A stretch of 64,000 nt of DNA from Anaerobacillus alkaliphilus (lineage in GTDB: Bacteria; Bacillota; Bacilli; Bacillales; Anaerobacillaceae), in NCBI RefSeq assembly GCF_004116265.1, contig NZ_QOUX01000001.1:620001-684000 (forward strand), given 5' to 3'. The notes below the pieces were generated by a model. That model was not told the DNA's origin, did not search any database, and worked only from the letters and a program-made list of their open reading frames with translations. Position 1 is the stretch's first letter; every line of letters starts with the position of its first letter. This document shows, one piece after another, positions 1 to 8,633 of the stretch. The position numbers were made by a program, and so were the translations under genes.

Positions 1-77
1 AATAATGTCACTTTGATAAATGACTTATAGAGGACAAATTATAGAAGAATATTAAACTAACGGAAGCAATAGCTGAA

Positions 78-238
78 CTAGGCATCATTTCCAAACAAAG
101 ATTGTTTTGGTCGATTAATGGCTGAGTCAAGTAAACCTGCATCTTTTACTCCAACTGGTTCATTTGGTGAATACAACGTATTTGAACAGTATTAATTGCA
201 ATTACTTGGTTCGTTGTTAGATAAACGATTTCATCCAT
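78..238 (-). pseudogene. Doc (death-on-curing, Fic-fold) toxin remnant
   Basis: Reading leftward from an ATG that overlaps the antitoxin stop (TAATG), the sequence encodes the typical Doc N-terminus (DEIVYL, then NQVIAIN). After a frameshift near position 176 it continues as YSPNEPVGVKDAGLL, then INRPKQSLFGNDA, and reaches a stop at 78-80. Doc proteins are about 120-130 residues and have an HPFxxGNKR active site further on. None of that is present, so only about the first 40% survives, in two frames. The family inactivates EF-Tu by phosphorylation. This copy should be inactive and leaves the upstream antitoxin an orphan. Confidence 0.7.
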
Positions 239-489
239 TATCTGCTCACTAACCCTTTAAAGGCTTTATCATGTTCTTTAATTACTTCATTTAAGATATC
301 CATGAATTCAGCATCAACACCTTCTGGGAGTGTAATTTGCTCTTTTTTCCGTAAGTCAATTTTGCCATCTTTGACTTCTACTTGAACATCATCACCCTGT
401 GCTAAACCAACTTGTCTAAGCAACTCAGTAGGTATAGTAATGCTGTAACTATTTCCAATTTTAGTAACTTTTCTTTCGAATTGTTCCAA
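238..489 (-). CDS. AbrB/MazE-type antitoxin (SpoVT/AbrB swapped-hairpin domain)
   Basis: This 83-residue protein starts at a TTG preceded by GGAGGTG. Residues 5-45 form an AbrB/MazE DNA-binding fold (KVTKIGNSYSITIPTELL, followed by GLAQGDDVQVEV). The C-terminal tail (LPEGVDAEFMDILNEVIKE) is of the kind that wraps a toxin. Its stop overlaps the start of the broken Doc gene, the usual antitoxin-toxin coupling. It is expected to bind its own promoter, and a perfect palindrome lies 16 bp upstream. With the toxin truncated it would act only as a DNA-binding protein. Confidence 0.8.
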   Translation of the reverse strand: MEQFERKVTKIGNSYSITIPTELLRQVGLAQGDDVQVEVKDGKIDLRKKEQITLPEGVDAEFMDILNEVIKEHDKAFKGLVSR

Positions 490-504
490 TGAATTTGCAC
501 CTCC

Positions 505-521
505 GTTATAATCGTTATAAC
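505..521. promoter_or_regulatory. Palindromic operator upstream of the AbrB-type antitoxin
   Basis: GTTATAA-TCG-TTATAAC is a perfect 7-bp inverted repeat. A further half-site (GATTATAAC) begins four bases later. It lies just upstream of the antitoxin ribosome binding site, where autoregulating toxin-antitoxin operators are found. The operator role is inferred. Confidence 0.5.
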
Positions 522-650
522 AAGATTATAACAAATTTAGTGATTAGATAAAAATCTTATTGTATTGACGAGAGCTACTGTTGAGTAGCAGCTGCATCTG
601 TTAGTTTTTTTAACCATTAATTAATTCATAATGTGAAAGGTTGATAATAT

Positions 651-875
651 ATGCCTGTCCATGAGTTCGGCATTATCCATGATTTTAATACCCTAGAAGA
701 TTATGGCTACTATGCCCCAAAAGAATATAAATGTATTTCAGTTGATGATGATTTAATTCAGAATTTTTCTGAAACCTTACAAGTAATGAAGAGTTCCTTC
801 CATTCGTCTGATGGTTTATCTGATAATTCGTTAAAATATTCGATCGGTATTTTAGTGAGGGGGAAATGTGTTTGA
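651..875 (+). CDS. Small uncharacterised protein, probably C-terminally truncated
   Basis: This 74-residue cytosolic protein opens with MPVHEFGIIHDF and then KEYKCISVDDDLI. That opening resembles a family of short Bacillus proteins of unknown function that I recall as longer. The final residues (IGILVRGKCV) do not resemble a natural end and run into the next gene, so a truncation is likely. AAAGGTTGATAAT upstream gives a weak ribosome binding site. No function can be assigned. Confidence 0.45.
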   Translation: MPVHEFGIIHDFNTLEDYGYYAPKEYKCISVDDDLIQNFSETLQVMKSSFHSSDGLSDNSLKYSIGILVRGKCV

Positions 876-1267
876 AGTTAATTGGGAATAAATGGTTTTT
901 GGTGGTAGTAATATCGTTTTTTGCTCTAATAATTAGTTATTATCTCTTCTTTGAAAATTCCCAGATGACAAAGAGTATTGGCATGGGAGGTATGATTGTA
1001 GAAGAAAAACACCATTATATTGAGCCAGGTCAATATTTTGAAATGTGGATTATTGGATATAATGCTCATGAAAAAAAAGAGAATCGTGAGCGTTATAAAA
1101 TTTTCATTAAAGAATCAATGGTTTATAACTTAATTGAAGAAGGCGAGGAATATATGGTTTCCTTTAAATCATTCAGGGAAGATGAAGAATTTGGTTATGT
1201 CTATAAATTGGAGCAAATTAGTAATCAAGAGGAATATCAGTTGCGAGGAAAGGGGCGTATTAAGTAA
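872..1267 (+). CDS. Membrane-anchored uncharacterised protein
   Basis: About 131 residues. TTG at 872 is preferred over ATG at 866 because GAGGGGG (857-863) lies at normal spacing only from the TTG. Residues 8-26 (a WFLVVVISFFALII stretch) form a single N-terminal membrane helix or signal anchor. A polar, lysine- and glutamate-rich domain follows, with an acidic FREDEEFGYVYKL segment. It overlaps the end of the preceding small gene. No family is recognised. It is probably an extracytoplasmic domain tethered to the membrane. Confidence 0.6.
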   Translation: MKLIGNKWFLVVVISFFALIISYYLFFENSQMTKSIGMGGMIVEEKHHYIEPGQYFEMWIIGYNAHEKKENRERYKIFIKESMVYNLIEEGEEYMVSFKSFREDEEFGYVYKLEQISNQEEYQLRGKGRIK

Positions 1268-1279
1268 GTTTCCTTAATA

Positions 1280-1411
1280 TTGATTATTAAACAAACGAAT
1301 GCATTAGAGAAATCTTGTCTTTTTTTAGCTAAAGGTGTGGATGAAATATATAAAATGCAGAAAGTGGATGCTAGAACAATATTAAAAATAGAAGGGTGGT
1401 GCTTGGAGTGA
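1280..1411 (+). CDS. Possible 43-residue protein coupled to the next gene
   Basis: A TTG-initiated frame encodes a short basic, helical peptide (segments NALEKSCLFLAKGVDEIYK and DARTILKIEGW). Its TGA overlaps the GTG start of the following gene (GTGA), the geometry of translational coupling. The ribosome binding site is poor. It may be a real small protein or the tail of a decayed gene from the same retropepsin locus. Confidence 0.3.
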   Translation: MIIKQTNALEKSCLFLAKGVDEIYKMQKVDARTILKIEGWCLE

Positions 1412-1668
1412 AATGGTCCGAAGTTAGAAAGTTATATCCTAATCAATTTGTAAAATTAAAATCATTATCTTCTCATATTAAAGGTGGGCAAGAGATTATA
1501 GATGATATGGCTTTGATATCACCTGTACCAGATGATATTGCAACCAAGGAATTATTGAAATCGAAAGGTGATGAATTAGTCTATCATACAATACATGAAA
1601 ATATTGTCCTTGAAATTCGTCAAGATATTGGGTTAAGGAGATTTGACTACAATGAAAATCAAATATAA
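1408..1668 (+). CDS. Small protein paired with a retropepsin-like protease gene
   Basis: 86 residues from GTG 1408, which has GGGTGG at suitable spacing (in-frame GTGs at 1396 and 1399 are less likely). It opens with KWSEVRKLYPNQFVKLKSL and ends with YNENQI. There is no signal or membrane helix. In other Firmicutes, small proteins of this type precede a retropepsin-like aspartic protease. Here too the stop overlaps the start of such a gene. Function unknown; a substrate or partner of the protease is an inference. Confidence 0.6.
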   Translation: MKWSEVRKLYPNQFVKLKSLSSHIKGGQEIIDDMALISPVPDDIATKELLKSKGDELVYHTIHENIVLEIRQDIGLRRFDYNENQI

Positions 1669-2030
1669 ATATGGATTACTTTTAGTTGATATTAGTTTGA
1701 CGTTCAAAGGAAAAAGCATAGTAATTGAATATGGTGGTAGATACAGGGGCAGCTAGAACACTTATTTCACAGAATGTTGTAGAAGAAATTGGTCTAGGAG
1801 TAGATTTATAGGATAGAATTGTCACTTATTATGGAATTGGTGGAAAAGAGCACGCTTTTAGGAAACGAGTCGACTTAATTCAAATTGGCGATTTTACAGC
1901 AAAAGAAGTGGAGTTAGATTTTAATGATTTTGGATATGACGATATCAATGGTTTACTAGGCTTAGATTTGTTAATGAAAGCCGGCTACATTATTGATTTG
2001 TCAAAACTACAAATGAATAAAAACAACTAA
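1652..2030 (+). pseudogene. Retropepsin-like aspartic protease, frameshifted
   Basis: It starts at an ATG inside the previous gene, with GGAG upstream. The catalytic VVDTGAARTLIS motif and the downstream GLLGLDLLMKAGYIIDL motif of clan AA proteases are clear, but they are out of frame with the start. There is a frameshift near 1735 and an in-frame TAG near 1808 (GVDL-stop-DRIV). With both repaired the product would be about 125 residues, normal for this single-domain family. The reading frame is dead as sequenced. Confidence 0.75.
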
Positions 2031-2068
2031 GGGACCTTTGATAATTATTTAGATATTGGGTCCTTTTT
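2031..2068 (+). terminator. Terminator-like hairpin after the protease pseudogene
   Basis: GGACC and GGTCC arms flank an AT-rich loop, followed by TTTTTAT. The stem is short, so efficiency is uncertain. Confidence 0.4.
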
Positions 2069-2549
2069 ATGTTAAATTATTTTCAACGGAAGCGATAGCG
2101 GAATAGAGCTGTTGCTTCTTCAATTATTTAGGTTAGTTTAGGATTAAAACAGGATATTACCAAAATTCAACTATCTAATTTCTATATATAGACTTCCGAA
2201 AGTTACGTCAATGTATCACCTATTGCCTCCGATCAAGGTGGTATGAGTTTTTGGGTGAAGTTTGGGTTTGTATGGAAAAAATTAATTACAATTTGCACCG
2301 CAAAATGCATTACAATTTGGAGTCTATTTTATAGTGTAAATTCTAGTTTTGCGATAGTTAACGGAACCCGTTAGGAATCCAAGTTTCTTTTTTTAGCTTG
2401 TCCTGATACGCAAAGAAAAAGCGAATTCTTTTTCCTAGGGCGCCTTGAGATTTTCTTGTTGGATTTTAGCATAATAGCACTTGTTTCCTCGAAAATCTCC
2501 ACGAGACAACTCTCTCATATTATAATAGTTACATTCCTCAAAGGGCGAG
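2069..2549. other. Gene-free stretch upstream of the PucR gene
   Basis: No open frame here has a ribosome binding site. ATTACAATTTG occurs twice as a direct repeat (near 2285 and 2310), either side of GCACCGCAAAATGC, which could be a regulator site. CAACGGAAGCGATAGCGG near 2087 resembles short sequences near 58 and 11030. A TATTATAATAG near 2519 is a possible -10 box, but no convincing -35 was found. Confidence 0.4.
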
Positions 2550-2558
2550 GTGCTTGAA

Positions 2559-4166
2559 GTGAAATCTTATTTAACAATTGAAGAAATCATGAAGCGAAAA
2601 CATTTTGAAACGGTTGAGGTTGTTGCAGGACAATCGGGGCTCCATCGGTTTGTTAAATGGGTCCATGTTGTTGAAGTTATTCAAATTCGTAAGCTTCTTA
2701 ATGGACATGAACTAATCTTAACGACTGGACTAGGGTGGAAAGATGATAAAGAAATATTTCTGTCTTTCCTTACGCAGTTAATTGAATGCAATGCTGCAGG
2801 ATTATGCATTGAGTTAGGAACCCACGCTACATACATACCTGAAGAAGTAATTGAGCTAGCCAACGAGCATCAATTTCCGATCATCATATTTCATCAAGAA
2901 GTACCATTTGTCGCAATTACACAAGACATTCACTCCTTATTGATCAACCAACACTATCAAATGATCTCAGATCTAGAAAACTACTCACAACAGTTAAATA
3001 AAAAACTATTAGAAATAGAAGATTATGAAGAAATTTTGCATTTCTTTCAAAAATATATTGATCTCCAAGTGATAGCTACGTTTAACGAGAAGGATATGCA
3101 ATTCGTCCCACCCCTAATAGAACGTGAGCAACAGGAGTATCGAGCGTTGATTGCTAGTGATAGTTCGAATATGAGCCGTCACCCGGTACAAATTTTAGGA
3201 CAGCAATATGCAGAGTTAATTGTTGTGCCAAAGCAAAGAGAATTAAATGAATTTGATCTATTAATAATTGATCGTACTGTCACTGCACTTGCGCAATTAT
3301 TATTACGAAATTTGTACGTAGAAGAAAAGAAAACAGTTGAAGAATCGGCGTGGATGACCGATTGGTTAGAGGGAAACCATAGCGAGCAAGCGATCCGTGA
3401 ACATTTAACGTATATGGACCCGCAACTAAAACTGCAAGGTGGGGTTGTCTGTATTTGCAAAATGAACTCTAGTGCAAAATCTAGTAATATGGATGGTACC
3501 TACTTTAAACTATTTTGCCGAAATATTTTGGAGCAACATGGCTTTCATGTGTTTACAACGGAATGGAAGCATGACCTTATTTTTATCCTAGGAAATAAAC
3601 GTACGAAAAAAGGCTGGCGCGATCGACTTAACGAAGGATTAAAGCGAATTGAAAACGTCGATTTTAATGCGAAATTAAAGCTTTCCTCACTTTCATTTGG
3701 CGTAGGAAAGTATGTCAATCGAGTAAATGACATGCACCTTAGCTACAAAACGGCAAAAGAAGCATTGCGACTACAAGATATTTTGAGCGATAAGAATAAA
3801 AGTTATTTTTACGAAGATTTGCATCTTTATCGGATCATTTCATTAGTACACAAGCACAGTGATCTAACGGATGTAGTGATGGAGTATTTAGCGCCAGTGA
3901 TAGAATATGATCAAAAGTATAATGGCCGATTGATGGAAACGTTGAAAATGTATTTGGCGTGCCAAGGTTCTAAACAAGAAACTGCGAAAAAACTGTTTGT
4001 CGTTAGGCAAACTCTCTACCATCGCATTGAAAAAATTGAGAAACTTCTAGGAGAAGACTTTATGATTTCGGAAAAAAGGCTAGCGCTTGAATTCATGATT
4101 GTTGCCTATGAATATTTGCAGACAACTGAAAAAAATAATACGAGGTATCATATTTATGATCTTTAG
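2559..4166 (+). CDS. PucR-family transcriptional activator of the beta-alanine genes
   Basis: About 535 residues from GTG 2559, which sits at better spacing from GGGCGAGG than GTG 2550. Residues 5-125 are the PucR N-terminal domain (SYLTIEEIMKRKHF, then LILTTGLGWKDD). The middle is a degenerate GGDEF-like region (about 260-420). The C-terminus (470-525) is the PucR helix-turn-helix (LKMYLACQGSKQETAKKLF, then VRQTLYHRIEKIEKLLGE). PucR proteins respond to nitrogen-compound metabolites. Placement just upstream of the dehydrogenase and aminotransferase genes suggests it activates them, probably in response to beta-alanine or a related omega-amino acid. The ligand is inferred. Confidence 0.9.
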   Translation: MKSYLTIEEIMKRKHFETVEVVAGQSGLHRFVKWVHVVEVIQIRKLLNGHELILTTGLGWKDDKEIFLSFLTQLIECNAAGLCIELGTHATYIPEEVIELANEHQFPIIIFHQEVPFVAITQDIHSLLINQHYQMISDLENYSQQLNKKLLEIEDYEEILHFFQKYIDLQVIATFNEKDMQFVPPLIEREQQEYRALIASDSSNMSRHPVQILGQQYAELIVVPKQRELNEFDLLIIDRTVTALAQLLLRNLYVEEKKTVEESAWMTDWLEGNHSEQAIREHLTYMDPQLKLQGGVVCICKMNSSAKSSNMDGTYFKLFCRNILEQHGFHVFTTEWKHDLIFILGNKRTKKGWRDRLNEGLKRIENVDFNAKLKLSSLSFGVGKYVNRVNDMHLSYKTAKEALRLQDILSDKNKSYFYEDLHLYRIISLVHKHSDLTDVVMEYLAPVIEYDQKYNGRLMETLKMYLACQGSKQETAKKLFVVRQTLYHRIEKIEKLLGEDFMISEKRLALEFMIVAYEYLQTTEKNNTRYHIYDL

Positions 4167-4207
4167 AAGGCTTGAGACAACTTTTGTGCGCAAGTCTTCT
4201 TTTTTTA
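4166..4207 (+). terminator. Terminator of the PucR gene
   Basis: GAAGGCTTG pairs with CAAGTCTTC (one G-T wobble), followed by TTTTTTT. It overlaps the stop codon. Confidence 0.7.
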
Positions 4208-4368
4208 CATTATAGATTGTTTGAATGCTTGGTGGGACTGTTCATTGTGTGGAACAAAACAGGAAACTTATTTTACATTGTGTCTAGTGAAAGCCCTTGC
4301 AAAATAAGCGATAATAAAGTCATATCTATAATAGTTTAAAAATTCAGACAAAACTCAGGAGGTATTCC

Positions 4369-5835
4369 ATGGCTGTTACAAAGAAAAATACAACGATCTT
4401 AAAAAACTATATTAATGGACAGTGGATAGAGGCAAATACGGAAGCAACGTTAGAGGTACCCAACCCGGCAACTGGTGAGATCTTAGCGACTGTACCAATA
4501 TCATCAAAAGAGGACGTGGACTTAGCGGTTCAAGCAGCTAAAGAGGCGTTTGCTACATGGAAAAATACTCCGGTACCAAAACGGGCGCGAATTTTATTTA
4601 AATATCATACATTACTCTCAGATAGTCACGCAGAGCTGGCAAAATTAATTGTTGAGGAAAACGGCAAAGCCTACAACGAAGCATTTGGCGAAGTGCAACG
4701 GGGAATTGAGTGTGTTGAATTTGCAGCAGGTGCGCCGACGTTAATGATGGGCGAGACGCTCTCTGGCATTGCTGAAGATATTGATTCAGAAATGTTCCGC
4801 TATCCTTTAGGAGTTGTTGGAGGAATAACACCATTCAACTTCCCGATGATGGTTCCATTATGGATGTTCCCGCTAGCGATTGCTTGTGGTAATACATTTG
4901 TGTTGAAGCCATCTGAGCGCACGCCGTTACTGGCCAACAAGCTTGTTGAGTTGTTTACGCAAGCAGGTGCGCCTCCAGGGGTACTTAATGTTGTTCATGG
5001 TGCTCACGATGTTGTGAATGGTTTAATCGAGCATGAGGATGTAAAAGCTATTTCGTTCGTCGGCTCGCAGCTAGTGGCGAAATACGTTTATGAAAAATCA
5101 GCCGCACAAGGAAAACGCGTTCAGGCATTATCAGGCGCGAAAAATCATCATATTGTCATGCCAGATGCGGACATGGATAAAGCGGTTCAGCACATTGTAA
5201 GTTCTGCGTACGGAAGTGCTGGCCAACGTTGTATGGCGTGTAGTGCTGTTGTCGTCGTTGGTAATAATGAAGATTTTGTGCAGGCGTTAAAGAAAAAAGC
5301 AGATGAGTTAATTATCGGGAACGGCTTGGATGATGAAGTGTTACTAACACCGGTCATTCGAGACTCGCACCGCTCTAAGGTGTTGGAATACATTGAAAAA
5401 GGAATTGAAGAAGGGGCTTCTCTAATTCGTGATGGTCGAGTGGAAGCAGATCAAATGACGGGTGGAACGTTCTTAGGACCAACGATCTTTGATCACGTCA
5501 CACCTGAAATGACGATTGCCAAGGATGAAATTTTTGCACCAGTATTAAGTTTGTTACGGGCAGAAGATCTTGATGAAGGGTTAGAGTACATTCGTAAGTC
5601 ACGTTACGGAAACGGGGCGACGATCTATACAAAGGATGCCAAAGCCGTTCGAAAGTTCCGTGAAGAAGCAGATGCAGGAATGCTAGGAGTCAATGTCGGA
5701 GTTCCAGCAACGATGGCGTTCTTCCCATTTTCAGGCTGGAAGGATTCGTTCTACGGAGACCTTCATGTAAACGGGAAAGACGGAGTTAACTTCTTCACTC
5801 GTAAGAAAATGATCACTTCGAGGTATGATTTCTAA
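4369..5835 (+). CDS. mmsA: CoA-acylating (methyl)malonate-semialdehyde dehydrogenase
   Basis: 488 residues, the normal length. It converts malonate semialdehyde plus CoA and NAD+ to acetyl-CoA and CO2 (or methylmalonate semialdehyde to propionyl-CoA). The aldehyde dehydrogenase fold is complete: [17 protein letters not shown] for NAD binding, [14 protein letters not shown], and the catalytic Cys288 in [11 protein letters not shown], typical of the MmsA/IolA class. ATG 4369 follows CAGGAGG. It is the first gene of a two-gene operon with an omega-aminotransferase. Context points to malonate semialdehyde from beta-alanine, because no inositol or valine genes are near. Confidence 0.93.
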   Translation: MAVTKKNTTILKNYINGQWIEANTEATLEVPNPATGEILATVPISSKEDVDLAVQAAKEAFATWKNTPVPKRARILFKYHTLLSDSHAELAKLIVEENGKAYNEAFGEVQRGIECVEFAAGAPTLMMGETLSGIAEDIDSEMFRYPLGVVGGITPFNFPMMVPLWMFPLAIACGNTFVLKPSERTPLLANKLVELFTQAGAPPGVLNVVHGAHDVVNGLIEHEDVKAISFVGSQLVAKYVYEKSAAQGKRVQALSGAKNHHIVMPDADMDKAVQHIVSSAYGSAGQRCMACSAVVVVGNNEDFVQALKKKADELIIGNGLDDEVLLTPVIRDSHRSKVLEYIEKGIEEGASLIRDGRVEADQMTGGTFLGPTIFDHVTPEMTIAKDEIFAPVLSLLRAEDLDEGLEYIRKSRYGNGATIYTKDAKAVRKFREEADAGMLGVNVGVPATMAFFPFSGWKDSFYGDLHVNGKDGVNFFTRKKMITSRYDF

Positions 5836-5861
5836 TTCACTTGGGGAAGGGAGGAGTTTCA

Positions 5862-7217
5862 ATGGAAGAGGTAAATCAGCAACAAGATGCCTTAACTTCT
5901 GATGAAAAATATCTTTGGCATTCGATGAAGCCTTACAATCCTGTCGCAACTATGGTTGTAAAAACAGCCAAAGGTGCGTGGGTCACGGATATAAATGGGA
6001 AAAAGTATTTGGACGCAATGTCAGGGTTATGGTGCGTGAATGTAGGGTATGGGAGAGAGGAGTTAGCTGAAGCAGCTTATCAACAGTTGAAGGAACTGGC
6101 TTATTTTCCACTGACGCAAAGTCACTTGCCAGCCATCAAATTAGCTGAGAAACTGAATGAAATGCTTGGCGATGACTATGTTATCTTTTTCTCAAATAGT
6201 GGATCGGAAGCGAATGAAACTGCGTTTAAACTAGCGAGGCAATACCACCAGCAAAAAGGAGATACGCACCGGTATAAGTTTATCTCTAGGTACAGGGCGT
6301 ATCACGGAAACTCGATGGGGTCGTTGGCAGCAACTGGTCAGGCCCAGCGAAAATATAAATATGAACCGCTGGCACCTGGTTTTATTCATGTAGCACCCCC
6401 TGATAGCTACCGATCAAATGATAGACCTGATTGTCCACCGGATCAGCTAGAGTCTGTCAAAGACATCGATCGCGTCATGACTTGGGAATTGAGTGAGACG
6501 ATTGCTGGCGTGATTATGGAACCCATCATTACTGGAGGCGGAGTAATTATGCCGCCAGAAGGTTATATGAAAGCTGTCAAAGAGGTTTGTGAAAAGCATG
6601 GCGCTTTGATGATTGTTGATGAGGTCATTTGTGGATTTGGCCGTACAGGTGAGCCTTTTGGTTTTATGAACTATGGGGTGAAGCCAGATATTATAACAAT
6701 GGCGAAAGGAATTACAAGTGCCTATTTACCACTTTCAGCGACAGCGGTTCGTAGGGAAATCTATGAAGCTTTTCAAGGAACAGAAGAATATGATTATTTC
6801 CGACATATCAACACATTTGGCGGGAACCCCGCAGCGTGTGCCTTGGCTCTGAAAAATCTTGAAATAATGGAAGAAGAAAAGTTGTTTGAGCGCTCAAAGG
6901 AACTCGGAGCACAGGTACTCAGTGATTTACGTAGTCTCTTATCTGAGCACCCTTTTGTAGGGGATGTACGTGGGAAAGGGTTGCTGATCGGTATCGAGTT
7001 GGTTAAAGACAAGGCGACAAAAGAACCGATTGATGTGGCGATTGTAAATAAAGTTATAGGCTTCTGTAAAGAACGAGGGTTAATCATCGGGAAAAACGGG
7101 GCAACCGTTGCAGGGTTTAACAACGTGCTTACCCTATCTCCGCCGTTAAATATTGAAATAGAAGATTTGCAGTTTATGACAAGAACAATAATAGATGCAT
7201 TACAAGATGTAGTGTAG
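5862..7217 (+). CDS. Class III omega-amino acid:pyruvate aminotransferase (beta-alanine type)
   Basis: 451 residues from ATG 5862 (GGGAGGAG upstream; TTG 5841 is a less likely start). It is a PLP-dependent fold-type I, class III transaminase. Visible are the WHSMKPY substrate region, SNSGSEANETAFKLAR, the cofactor aspartate in MIVDEVICGFGRTG, and the PLP lysine K282 in ITMAKGITSAYLPLSA. The lysine motif and the adjacent MmsA support transfer of the amino group from beta-alanine (or another omega-amine) to pyruvate, giving malonate semialdehyde and alanine. GABA or a polyamine derivative is the main alternative donor. Confidence 0.88.
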   Translation: MEEVNQQQDALTSDEKYLWHSMKPYNPVATMVVKTAKGAWVTDINGKKYLDAMSGLWCVNVGYGREELAEAAYQQLKELAYFPLTQSHLPAIKLAEKLNEMLGDDYVIFFSNSGSEANETAFKLARQYHQQKGDTHRYKFISRYRAYHGNSMGSLAATGQAQRKYKYEPLAPGFIHVAPPDSYRSNDRPDCPPDQLESVKDIDRVMTWELSETIAGVIMEPIITGGGVIMPPEGYMKAVKEVCEKHGALMIVDEVICGFGRTGEPFGFMNYGVKPDIITMAKGITSAYLPLSATAVRREIYEAFQGTEEYDYFRHINTFGGNPAACALALKNLEIMEEEKLFERSKELGAQVLSDLRSLLSEHPFVGDVRGKGLLIGIELVKDKATKEPIDVAIVNKVIGFCKERGLIIGKNGATVAGFNNVLTLSPPLNIEIEDLQFMTRTIIDALQDVV

Positions 7218-7230
7218 CAGCGGTCGATCG

Positions 7231-7277
7231 GAAAGTACTTGTAATCGAGGAAAAGGGGTTACAGGTACTTTCTTTTA
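7231..7277 (+). terminator. Terminator of the dehydrogenase-aminotransferase operon
   Basis: GAAAGTACTTGTAA pairs with TTACAGGTACTTTC (one wobble), followed by TTTTAAG. It ends the operon just before the tandem-repeat array. Confidence 0.75.
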
Positions 7278-7309
7278 AGTTAATGGGGGTTGTTTTGAGG
7301 GTGGTTCGG

Positions 7310-8515
7310 GGTTGGTAGCGTGCCCAGGATAGAGTTGAGAAGTAAGAAAGGTGAGGCAAGAAGGTCTTGCGTGCCGAAAATAGAGTTTAGGCTGATGGAA
7401 AGGTAACGCAAGGGGTTCTTGCGTGCCCAAAAAAGAGTTGAGGAAGGAAGAAAGGTAACGTAAGGAGTTCTTGCGTGCCCAAAAAAGAGTTGAGGGTGTA
7501 AGAAAGGTAACGTAAGGAGTTCTTGCGTGCCCAAAAAAGAGTTGAGGGTGATGGAAAGGTAACGCAAGGGGATCTTGCGTGCCCAAAATAGAGCTGAGGC
7601 TGATGGAAAGGTAACGCAAGAGGTTCTTGCGTGCCCAAAATAGAGTTGAGGCTGATGGAAAGGTAACGCAAGGGGTTCTTGCGTGCCCAAAAAAGAGTTG
7701 AGGCTGATGGAAAGGTAACGCAAGGAGTTCTTGCGTGCCCAAAAAAGAGTTGAGGGTGATGGAAAGGTAACGCAAGGGGATCTTGCGTGCCCAAAAAAGA
7801 GTTGAGGGTGTAAGAAAGGTAACGCAAGAGGTTCTTGCGTGCCCAAAATAGAGTTGAGGGTGATGGAAAGGTAACGCAAGGGGTTCTTGCGTGCCCAAAA
7901 CCGAGTTTAGGATGATGGAAAGGTAACGCAAGAGGTTCTTGCGTGCCCAAAATAGAGTTGAGGGTGATGGAAAGGTAACGCAAGGGGATCTTGCGTGCCC
8001 AAAACCGGGTTTAGGATGATGAAAAGGTAACGTAAGGAGTTCTTGCGTGCCCAAAATAGAGTTGGGGGAGGAAGAAAGGTAACTCAAGAGGTTCTTGCGT
8101 GCCCAAAACCGAGTTTAGGATGATGGAAAGGTAACGCAAGGAGTTCTTGCGTGCCGAAAAAAGAGTTGAGGATGATGGAAAGGTAACGCAAGGAGTTCTT
8201 GCGTGCCAAAAATCGAGTTGAGGCTGATGGAAAGGTAACGCAAGGGGATCTTGCGTGCCCAAAACCGAGTTGAGGAAGGAAGAAAGGTAACGCAAGAGGT
8301 TCTTGCGTGCCGAAAAAAGAGTTGAGGAAGGAAAAAAGGTAACGTAAGGAGTTCTTGCGTGCCCAAAACCGAGTTTAGGATGATGGAAAGGTAACGCAAG
8401 GAGTTGTTTCGTGCCGAAAATCGAGTTTAGGATGATGGAAAGGTAACGTAAGGAGTTCTTGCGTGCCCTAAATAGAGTTGAGGATGGAAGAAAGGAAACG
8501 TAATAGAGGCTTGTG
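7310..8515. repeat. Tandem array of about 23 copies of a 52-bp hairpin-bearing unit
   Basis: The GCGTGCC landmark recurs at 7318, 7369, 7421, 7473 and then every 52 bp to 8461, with a degenerate copy near 8513. Each unit runs GAGTTGAGG, a variable TGATGGAAAG or AAGAAAG, GGTAACGCAAG, three or four purines, TTCTTGCGTGCC, CAAAA. ACGCAAG and CTTGCGT form a 7-bp hairpin in nearly every unit. Small substitutions in the loop (GGGGT, GAGGT, GGAGT) and after CCC distinguish copies. The first and last units are the most diverged, as expected for an old array. It fills the space between the aminotransferase and alanine dehydrogenase genes. It is probably noncoding. Confidence 0.95.
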
Positions 8516-8571
8516 TTACCAAGAGTGAGGTATTGATTGAAAGAGGGTCTCGAGTGACTGCAAATGCGTCT

Positions 8572-8600
8572 ATGACAATTGATAAAAAAGGTTACATATT
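8572..8600 (+). promoter_or_regulatory. Candidate sigma-A promoter of ald
   Basis: ATGACA and CATATT are separated by 17 bp and lie 34 bp upstream of the start codon, directly after the repeat array. Both boxes match the consensus at four or five of six positions. Confidence 0.35.
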
Positions 8601-8633
8601 TCAACCATCATTCCTTAAAAGGAGGTAATTAAA

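Noticed and set aside
4208-4368. Sigma-54 promoter upstream of mmsA (often used with amino acid catabolism)
   Set aside because: A TTGC -12 element is present (CCCTTGCAA near 4297), but no GG at the required -24 position. PucR is also not a sigma-54 activator.
7310-8515. CRISPR array
   Set aside because: The whole 52-bp unit is repeated, with no unique spacers, and there are no cas genes nearby.
7275-8604. Several long minus-strand open frames (up to 270 codons) across the 52-bp array
   Set aside because: All three frames stay open because each 52-bp unit lacks minus-strand stops and 52 is not a multiple of three. The products are the same 52-residue pattern in shifted order, with no ribosome binding site or plausible fold.
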